Below are positions 6,634-12,448 of a stretch of DNA of 12,448 nt, one piece after another. Source of the stretch: Sedimentibacter sp. GTDB taxonomy: Bacteria; Bacillota; Clostridia; Tissierellales; Sedimentibacteraceae. The notes beneath the pieces were generated by a model. The model searched no databases. It was not told the DNA's origin and saw only the letters and a program-made list of their open reading frames with translations. The DNA lies in the NCBI GenBank assembly GCA_029256005.1, contig JAQSYS010000025.1, positions 1 through 12,448 of the forward strand, written 5' to 3'. How positions within the stretch are numbered: the first letter of the stretch is position 1; each line of letters begins with the position of its first letter. Position numbers and translations under genes: made by a program.

Positions 6634-7200
6634 ATGGAGAAAAACTTAAAATTCTATATAAAATTATTTTGGTCAACATTTTCTTTAAGTGCGTTTACCA
6701 TTGGAGGCGGATATGTAATTGTTCCGCTTATGAGAAAAAAGTTTGTTGAAGAACTCAACTGGATTGAAGAAGAAGAAATGCTAAATTTAGTTGCGATATC
6801 ACAATCAGCCCCTGGACCTATAGCCGTCAATACATCTATAATGGTAGGTTATAGGCTTGCAGGAGTATTTGGTTCCTTTGTTACAATTGTGGGAACAATT
6901 CTTCCGCCGTTGATAATTATTACCGTGATAGCTCAATTTTACACAGTCTTTAAAGAAAATAAAATAATTAATGCACTTTTATTGGGAATGAGGGCAGGAG
7001 TCGCTGCTGTAATATTAGATGTCATAATAAAAATGGTAAATGATATTATAAAAACTAAAAATAAAATATCTATTTTAATCATGATAATTGCATTACTAGC
7101 ATCTGTTGTATTTGATATTAATGCGGCCCTTATCATTATTGTAAGTGGAGCCTTTGGGGCTTTCTATTACAATATATACAAAAAGGAAGGTAAAGTATGA
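6634..7200 (+). CDS. Short-chain chromate transporter (CHR) family protein, first of pair
   Basis: A 188-residue membrane protein of the CHR family, of the single-domain kind that occurs as adjacent pairs. It corresponds to one half of the two-domain ChrA. Signature segments are F-T-I-G-G-G-Y with P31 (21-33) and S-Q-S-A-P-G-P-I-A-V-N (56-66), followed by a G-Y-R-x-A-G helix and three to four further hydrophobic segments. Paired CHR proteins are thought to work together as an anion exporter. Chromate is the classic substrate, but many homologues have no proven role, so chromate resistance is not established here. ATG 6634 sits 6 bases after AAAGGA (6622-6627). Its stop overlaps the start of the partner by four bases (ATGA), implying translational coupling and roughly equal synthesis. 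Confidence 0.88.
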   Translation: MEKNLKFYIKLFWSTFSLSAFTIGGGYVIVPLMRKKFVEELNWIEEEEMLNLVAISQSAPGPIAVNTSIMVGYRLAGVFGSFVTIVGTILPPLIIITVIAQFYTVFKENKIINALLLGMRAGVAAVILDVIIKMVNDIIKTKNKISILIMIIALLASVVFDINAALIIIVSGAFGAFYYNIYKKEGKV

Positions 7201-7769
7201 TATTGCTAGAAATTTTTTGGAGTTTTTTTCAAATAGGGTTATTTGCAATCGGAGGGGGATATGCAGCGCTTCCTTTAATAGAACATCAGGTATTGGAAGC
7301 CCACAACTGGCTAACTCTTACTGAATTTGCAGACCTGCTTACAATTTCCCAAATGACTCCAGGCCCCATTGCTTTAAATGCATCAACATTTGTTGGTACA
7401 AGAGTTGCCGGTCTGCCTGGTGCAATAGTTGCGACAATAGGATGTGTAACACCTTCATGCATTATCGTGCTCATATTATCATATTTTTATTTTAAATATA
7501 AAAATTTGTCTTCCATCCAAGGTATATTGAAAGGCTTGAGGCCAGCTGTTGTATCTTTGATTGCTTCAGCAGGATTGTCAATTTTGATGTTGGCTGTGTT
7601 TAAATCGGAAGACATAACAATTTGGAACATGAGCTTAAGTGACATAAATTTTATATCGATAATACTTGTGTCAGTCGGTGTGTTTGTGCTGAGAAAATAT
7701 AAAATGGACCCTATCAAGGTTATGATTGCAACAGGAATAGTTGGAATATTTATTTATGGAGTAATGTAA
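7197..7769 (+). CDS. Short-chain chromate transporter (CHR) family protein, second of pair
   Basis: A 190-residue CHR-family partner of the preceding protein, with the matching motifs F-A-I-G-G-G-Y and P26 (16-27) and S-Q-M-T-P-G-P-I-A-L-N (51-61). The two proteins are clearly homologous but divergent, as expected for halves that take opposite orientations in a heteromeric carrier; that assembly is family knowledge, not visible here. The start ATG 7197 overlaps the upstream stop and has AAGGAAGG (7183-7190) inside the upstream gene. Its own stop TAA (7767-7769) shares one base with the dnaE start, so production of this membrane protein and of the replicative polymerase may be coupled. Confidence 0.88.
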   Translation: MILLEIFWSFFQIGLFAIGGGYAALPLIEHQVLEAHNWLTLTEFADLLTISQMTPGPIALNASTFVGTRVAGLPGAIVATIGCVTPSCIIVLILSYFYFKYKNLSSIQGILKGLRPAVVSLIASAGLSILMLAVFKSEDITIWNMSLSDINFISIILVSVGVFVLRKYKMDPIKVMIATGIVGIFIYGVM

Positions 7770-10700
7770 TGAAAAAATTTACGCATTTACATGTACATAC
7801 TGAATACAGTCTTCTTGACGGAGCTTGTAGGATTGAGGAGCTAGTCAATAAAGCAAAGGAACTGGACATGACTTCTTTGGCAATAACAGACCACGGAGCC
7901 ATGTATGGAGTGGTGGAATTTTTTAAGCAGGCCAAAAAAGCAGGAATCAAGCCTATATTGGGCTTTGAAGCTTATGTTTCGCCGCGTGGCATGACTGATA
8001 GAGACCCACAAAAGGATAAAAATCAGTATCATTTAGTTTTGCTTGCAGAAAACCAAGAAGGCTTTAAAAATATAATGAAACTTTGTTCAACCGGATTTGT
8101 GGATGGCTATTACTACAAACCGAGAATTGATCATGATACACTTAAAAAACACAGCAAAGGTATCATTGCTCTCAGTGCATGTCTTGCAGGCGAGGTTCAA
8201 TCTCATTTGCTTTATAACAACTATGAAGAAGCTCAAAAAACAGCATTGAAATACAAAGAAATTTTTGGAGAAAATAACTTTTTCCTTGAAATGCAAGATC
8301 ACGGCATGAAGGAGCAGCAAACAGTCAATGAATCTCTTATAAAGCTTAGCAGTGAAACTAAAATTAAACTCGTTGCAACTAATGATGTCCATTATATAAA
8401 CAAGGAAGATGCTTATTTCCATGATGTACTTCTTTGTATTCAAATACAGAAAACTACTTCTGATGAAGACAGAATGAAGTTTCCTTCTGATGAATTTTAT
8501 TTGAAATCCTATGAAGAAATGACAAAACTGTTTCCTGTGGAGGCTTTGAATAATACTGCAGATATTGCAGAACGATGTAATGTGGAGCTAGATTTTAATA
8601 CGGTACATCTACCGGAATTTAAAATTCCAAAGGAATATACAAAATCAGCTTATTTCAGGGAAATATGCCAAGTGGGTTTAAAAGACAGATATAAAGACGT
8701 TACAGAAGAAATACAAAACAGACTGGATTATGAAATAGGCGTTATCGAGCAAATGGGTTATGTTGATTATTTTCTCATAGTTTGGGATTTTATAAAGTAT
8801 GCCAGAGATAATGAAATAATGGTAGGACCCGGTAGAGGCTCAGCAGCAGGTAGTCTTGTTGCATATTCAATGAAAATAACCAACATAGATCCTTTGAAGT
8901 ACAATTTGATTTTTGAAAGATTTTTAAATCCTGAACGTGTGAGCATGCCTGATATAGATGTGGATTTTTGTTATGAACGACGTGAAGAGGTAATAGAATA
9001 TGTTAAGCAAAACTATGGTAAGGAAAGAGTAGCTCAAATAATAACATTTGGTACTATGGCAGCAAGAGGCTCCATAAGAGATGTTGGAAGAGCACTTAAC
9101 TTAAGCTACGGAGAGGTTGATTTTATAGCAAAGAAAATCCCAATGAACTTGGGAATGACAATATCAAAGGCACTTGAAATAAATAAGGAACTTAAGGATT
9201 TATATGAACGAGATTTAAAAGTTAAAAAACTTATAGATATTGCATTGAAGGTCGAGGGCTTGCCGCGACATGCCTCTACTCATGCAGCAGGGGTATTGAT
9301 TTCAAAAAGAGAAGTAACGGAATATGTTCCTTTATCAAGAAACAAAGACGTTATTACAACACAGTTTAACATGATTGAATTAGAGGAATTGGGTCTGCTA
9401 AAAATGGACTTCCTTGGTTTAAGAACTTTAACAGTCATACGTGATGCTATTTTGCTTATTGAGAACAATCATAACATTAAGGTTGATTTTAGCAACTGTC
9501 AGTATGATGACAAGAAAGTTTACAAAATGTTTGCGAATGCTGAAACCTTGGGTATATTTCAATTTGAAAGCTCAGGTATGAGAGCATTTCTAAGCGAACT
9601 AAAACCAACAGAATTTGAAAACTTGTCGGCTGCCAATGCATTGTACAGACCAGGACCAATGGGACAGATTCCGGTATATATAAAAAACAAGCTTCATCCG
9701 GAAAGTGTAACATATCTTCACCAAAAGCTGGAACCAATACTTAATGTAACATACGGCTGCATGGTTTACCAGGAACAGGTTATGCAGATTGTAAGGGATA
9801 TAGGTGGGTTTACTATGGGACGGTCAGACCTGTTAAGACGTGCCATGGGCAAGAAAAAGATGAGCGTGATGCTTGAGGAAAGAAAGAATTTTATTTATGG
9901 AAAAAAAGCTGAAAACGGTGAGCCTGCAATTTTAGGAGCTGTTAACAACGGTGTAGATGAAAAAGCAGCTAATGATATATATGACTTGATGGTAGAATTT
10001 GCAAAGTATGCGTTTCCAAAGGCACATTCGGTAGCATATGCGGCCTTAGCATATGAAACAGCATGGCTTAAGCATCATTATCCTGTGGAATTTATGGCCG
10101 CACTTATTTCAAGCATCATGGGAAGTTCAGGCACGGTTTCTTTGTATATTAGAGAATGTAAAAGGCTTGGAATAGAAATTCTTCCTCCTGATGTTAATGA
10201 AAGCAGTGATAAATTCACTGTTGAAAACGGAAAAATTCGTTTTGGTCTCGCTGCTATAAAAAACGTAGGAACAAATGTAATAGCTGAGATTATTAAAGCC
10301 AGAGAAAAAAAGGGCAAGTTCATTTCATTTGCAGACTTTTGCACAAAGGTAGATCAAAGTGTGCTTAATAAAAGACAGATAGAATCATTAATAAAATGTG
10401 GCGCATTTGATTTCCTAGAAGTTAAGCGCTCGCAACTTATGGCTATATATGAAAAAACAATAGACACAATGATAAATCAAAGAAAAAGAAACATAGAAGG
10501 TCAATTTTCATTATTTGATAATGCGGTTTCAACAAGCATGGATATCACATCCGATGAAGATATGCCAAATCTGCCTGAATACAATGAAAAAATTCTGCTG
10601 GCTATGGAAAAGGAAATGGTAGGTGTGTATTTAAGCGGACATCCTCTATCTGAATATGAGAGAGAGCTTGAAATGAGTGCAACTATAAATACCAGTGAAA

Positions 10701-11257
10701 TAGCAGATATACGTGAGTCGGAAGAAGATAAACATTTAATTGATGGCAGTAAAGTCGTAATAGGCGGAATAATTATCAAGAAACAAAATAAAATAACTAA
10801 AAATAATAATATGATGGCATTCATAACACTGGAGGATTTATATGGTACTGTAGAAGGTATTATTTTTCCGAAAATTTACGAAAAGTGTAAAGATGTTATA
10901 TATGAAGATAATATAATATTGGTTGAAGGAACATTAGATGTATCAGAAGAAGAAGCACCCAAGTTAATTTGCAATAAAATTACAGAACTTAAAAAAGAAA
11001 AGGCTGAAAATTCGAAAGAGAACTTATCCAGAAAGCTTTATATAAAGGTTGAAAATGCAGAGTATTATAAAAAAATTAAAAAGGAATTGTTTAATAATAT
11101 TTGCAAATATACAGGCAGTGATTGTGTTATAATATATAATCAGCAGGAAAAGGCAAATATGGTTTTGCCTATGAAAAACTGGGTAAACATTGAAAATGAA
11201 GAATTAATAAGAAATTTGAAAAATTTATTAGGTGAGGATAATATAGCAATAAAATAA
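7769..11257 (+). CDS. dnaE: DNA polymerase III alpha subunit (DnaE)
   Basis: A 1162-residue C-family replicative polymerase, close to E. coli DnaE in length. Order: PHP domain (about 1-210), polymerase palm and fingers, helix-hairpin-helix region (about 824-875), OB fold (about 993-1080) and C-terminal tail. The catalytic aspartates are D397 and D399 in P-D-I-D-V-D-F, and D547 in K-M-D-F-L-G-L-R. G-P-G-R-G-S-A-A-G-S lies at 353-362. Q-F-S-L-F (912-916) matches the beta-clamp binding motif. All nine expected PHP metal ligands seem present: H8, H10, D41, H42, E67, H88, C138, D206 and H208. Three of these positions differ in E. coli DnaE, so an active PHP exonuclease is plausible here. Firmicutes usually also carry PolC; it is not in this window. 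The start is supported by GGAG 7758-7761 and a 1-base overlap with the upstream stop. Confidence 0.96.
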   Translation: MKKFTHLHVHTEYSLLDGACRIEELVNKAKELDMTSLAITDHGAMYGVVEFFKQAKKAGIKPILGFEAYVSPRGMTDRDPQKDKNQYHLVLLAENQEGFKNIMKLCSTGFVDGYYYKPRIDHDTLKKHSKGIIALSACLAGEVQSHLLYNNYEEAQKTALKYKEIFGENNFFLEMQDHGMKEQQTVNESLIKLSSETKIKLVATNDVHYINKEDAYFHDVLLCIQIQKTTSDEDRMKFPSDEFYLKSYEEMTKLFPVEALNNTADIAERCNVELDFNTVHLPEFKIPKEYTKSAYFREICQVGLKDRYKDVTEEIQNRLDYEIGVIEQMGYVDYFLIVWDFIKYARDNEIMVGPGRGSAAGSLVAYSMKITNIDPLKYNLIFERFLNPERVSMPDIDVDFCYERREEVIEYVKQNYGKERVAQIITFGTMAARGSIRDVGRALNLSYGEVDFIAKKIPMNLGMTISKALEINKELKDLYERDLKVKKLIDIALKVEGLPRHASTHAAGVLISKREVTEYVPLSRNKDVITTQFNMIELEELGLLKMDFLGLRTLTVIRDAILLIENNHNIKVDFSNCQYDDKKVYKMFANAETLGIFQFESSGMRAFLSELKPTEFENLSAANALYRPGPMGQIPVYIKNKLHPESVTYLHQKLEPILNVTYGCMVYQEQVMQIVRDIGGFTMGRSDLLRRAMGKKKMSVMLEERKNFIYGKKAENGEPAILGAVNNGVDEKAANDIYDLMVEFAKYAFPKAHSVAYAALAYETAWLKHHYPVEFMAALISSIMGSSGTVSLYIRECKRLGIEILPPDVNESSDKFTVENGKIRFGLAAIKNVGTNVIAEIIKAREKKGKFISFADFCTKVDQSVLNKRQIESLIKCGAFDFLEVKRSQLMAIYEKTIDTMINQRKRNIEGQFSLFDNAVSTSMDITSDEDMPNLPEYNEKILLAMEKEMVGVYLSGHPLSEYERELEMSATINTSEIADIRESEEDKHLIDGSKVVIGGIIIKKQNKITKNNNMMAFITLEDLYGTVEGIIFPKIYEKCKDVIYEDNIILVEGTLDVSEEEAPKLICNKITELKKEKAENSKENLSRKLYIKVENAEYYKKIKKELFNNICKYTGSDCVIIYNQQEKANMVLPMKNWVNIENEELIRNLKNLLGEDNIAIK

Positions 11258-11326
11258 CAGTGTGTAAGAGTTATTATTGATTCGTATCAGGAATGACTAA
11301 AAAATTTATAAGGGGAATAATAAATT

Positions 11327-12286
11327 ATGAGAAAAATTGGAGTATTGACCAGCGGTGGAGACGCACCAGGTATGAATGCTGCCATAAGAGCAGTTGTAAG
11401 ATACGGAATTTACAATAGCATAAATGTATTAGGAATTAATAATGGGTACAGAGGTTTGGTGGATGGCGACAGCCTGGAGATGAACCTTTCTTCTGTTGCG
11501 GATATTATACACAGAGGAGGCACATTTCTTGGAAGTGCAAGAAGTGAAGAATTTCAAAAAGAAGAAGGCTTCAAGCAAGCATTAAGAAACATAAAATATC
11601 TGGGTATTGATGGATTGATAACCATAGGCGGAGACGGTACCTTCAAAGGTGCTTTGGAGCTTTCTAAAGCAGGGGTTCCTGTCATAGGAATACCTGGCAC
11701 AATTGACAATGATTTAGCATACACTCAGTATACTCTCGGTTTTTTTACTGCTCTTTCTACAGTACTTGAATCAGTTGAGAAAATAAGAGATACATCTTCA
11801 TCTCATTCCAGAACAAATGTAATTGAGGTCATGGGTAGGAATTGTGGTGATATAGCTCTTTATGCAGGACTGGCAGGCGGAGCAGAAATGGTTATAATTC
11901 CTGAGGTTGAGTATAATATGGATGAAATCTGTGATAAAATTATGCAGGGAAGAGCAAGAGGAAAGAAACATAGCATTATAATACTTGCAGAAGGTGCAGG
12001 TGATGCAAAGAGCTTAAGTGAACTAATTGAAAGCAAGACTGGCATTACTACAAGATATTCAGTTCTTGGTTATACCCAAAGAGGGGGCACACCATCTGCA
12101 TTTGACAGACTAATCGGTAGCCAAATGGGCGCAAAGGCAGTTGAACTTTTAAAGAATGGAATTAAAAATAGAGTCCTTGGCGTAAAAGGAAATGAAATAT
12201 TTGATATGGATATGGAAGAAGCTCTTAAAATTGAGAAGAAATTTGATGAAACAACATATGAATTAACAAAAATACTTTCAATATAA
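11327..12286 (+). CDS. pfkA: ATP-dependent 6-phosphofructokinase
   Basis: Phosphorylates fructose 6-phosphate to fructose 1,6-bisphosphate, the committed step of glycolysis, in the cytoplasm. The 319-residue length is typical of bacterial PfkA. Conserved residues in E. coli numbering: G11, Y41 and R72, G-G-D103-G-T for ATP/Mg, T125-I-D127-N-D129 with catalytic D127, R162, R171, E222, R243 and R252. Effector-site residues R21, R25, R154, E187, R211, K213 and K214 are present, but R54 is replaced by Leu. The substrate-contacting H249 is Tyr in the L-G-Y-T-Q-R-G-G segment, and G132/D134 are Tyr/Gln. Segments such as GFFTALSTV and RDTSSSH match E. coli closely. It follows dnaE by 69 bases with AAGGGGAA (11310-11317) before ATG, and precedes pyk, a common clostridial order. 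No separate promoter was found. Confidence 0.95.
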   Translation: MRKIGVLTSGGDAPGMNAAIRAVVRYGIYNSINVLGINNGYRGLVDGDSLEMNLSSVADIIHRGGTFLGSARSEEFQKEEGFKQALRNIKYLGIDGLITIGGDGTFKGALELSKAGVPVIGIPGTIDNDLAYTQYTLGFFTALSTVLESVEKIRDTSSSHSRTNVIEVMGRNCGDIALYAGLAGGAEMVIIPEVEYNMDEICDKIMQGRARGKKHSIIILAEGAGDAKSLSELIESKTGITTRYSVLGYTQRGGTPSAFDRLIGSQMGAKAVELLKNGIKNRVLGVKGNEIFDMDMEEALKIEKKFDETTYELTKILSI

Positions 12287-12309
12287 TAATGGGAGTAACA
12301 ATATTATTC

Positions 12310-12380
12310 ATTAACAACTGTTACAGCTGTTCAGCAATTATTAACCAATTGTTAACCAATTATTCAACAATCGTTCAAAG
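12310..12380 (+). repeat. Degenerate tandem repeats, about 11 bases each, in the pfkA-pyk spacer
   Basis: Successive units begin with RTT: ATTAACAACT (12310), GTTACAGCT (12320), GTTCAGCAATT (12329), ATTAACCAATT (12340), GTTAACCAATT (12351), ATTCAACAATC (12362) and GTTCAAAG (12373). The four central units are exactly 11 bases with consensus RTT[AC]A-N-CAAT[TC]. TTAACCAATT recurs identically at 12341 and 12352. The block fills most of the 109-base spacer and ends at the pyk Shine-Dalgarno. No terminator or strong promoter is visible. It may be a multi-site protein-binding region on DNA or RNA, or a replication-slippage product. Confidence 0.6.
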
Positions 12381-12395
12381 AGGGAGATGTACAAA

Positions 12396-12448
12396 TTGAG
12401 AAAAACAAAAATCGTATGCACTATAGGGCCGGCTTCAGAAAATGAAAA
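12396..12448 (+). CDS. pyk: Pyruvate kinase, N-terminal fragment
   Basis: The final bases encode (M/L)RKTKIVCTIGPASENEK, the highly conserved pyruvate kinase N-terminus (K-T-K-I-V-x-T-I-G-P-A-S). The enzyme converts phosphoenolpyruvate and ADP to pyruvate and ATP at the end of glycolysis. Only about 17 codons are in the window; the rest lies beyond the edge. Start choice: TTG 12396 lies 9 bases after AGGGAG (12381-12386) and gives the usual protein start. The in-frame ATG at 12387 touches that Shine-Dalgarno directly and would add only three residues. TTG is therefore preferred. Pairing with pfkA places two regulated glycolytic steps side by side. Confidence 0.88.
   Translation, partial: MRKTKIVCTIGPASENE

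Noticed and set aside
1..12448. Mobile elements, CRISPR arrays, tRNA/rRNA genes or a phage region
   Set aside because: No transposase-like frame, terminal inverted repeats, regularly spaced identical repeats with unique spacers, or tRNA/rRNA-like sequence was seen. Base composition and strand are uniform throughout.

Overview
The window is AT-rich, densely coded and entirely plus-strand. The gene order dnaE-pfkA-pyk, strong Shine-Dalgarno sites, consensus sigma-A promoters and U-tailed hairpin terminators point to a low-GC Gram-positive, most likely a Clostridia-type Firmicute. The genus cannot be fixed from sequence alone. No insertion sequence, CRISPR array, tRNA, rRNA or phage gene was seen, so this looks like ordinary chromosome.

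Layout. (1) Positions 2-208 are the tail of a UMF1/Atg22-like MFS transporter. (2) Positions 258-1261 form a single-gene unit with its own promoter and terminator. It encodes a DUF368 membrane protein (PopT family, implicated in polyprenyl-phosphate recycling for envelope synthesis). (3) Positions 1292-4984 hold two tandem, closely similar genes for short CstA-family carriers (pyruvate/peptide uptake). Each has its own promoter, long untranslated leader and terminator. The first promoter carries a CodY-like box. The second leader carries an orphan Shine-Dalgarno-like purine tract and mutually exclusive base-pairings. (4) From 5012 a consensus promoter starts a probable operon: cardiolipin synthase, a pair of short chromate-transporter-family proteins (4-base overlap), dnaE (1-base overlap with the gene before it), then pfkA after 69 bases and pyk after 109 bases. 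pyk runs off the end of the window.

How the genes fit together. The two halves share no pathway. The left half is envelope lipid-carrier transport and carbon/nitrogen scavenging. The right half joins membrane lipid synthesis, anion transport, DNA replication and the two allosteric steps of glycolysis (phosphofructokinase and pyruvate kinase). The most interesting material is non-coding: the cstA leaders (about 200 and 160 nt) and a run of degenerate repeats, about 11 bases each, in the pfkA-pyk spacer. No clearly new multi-gene system was found, and all proteins belong to recognisable families.
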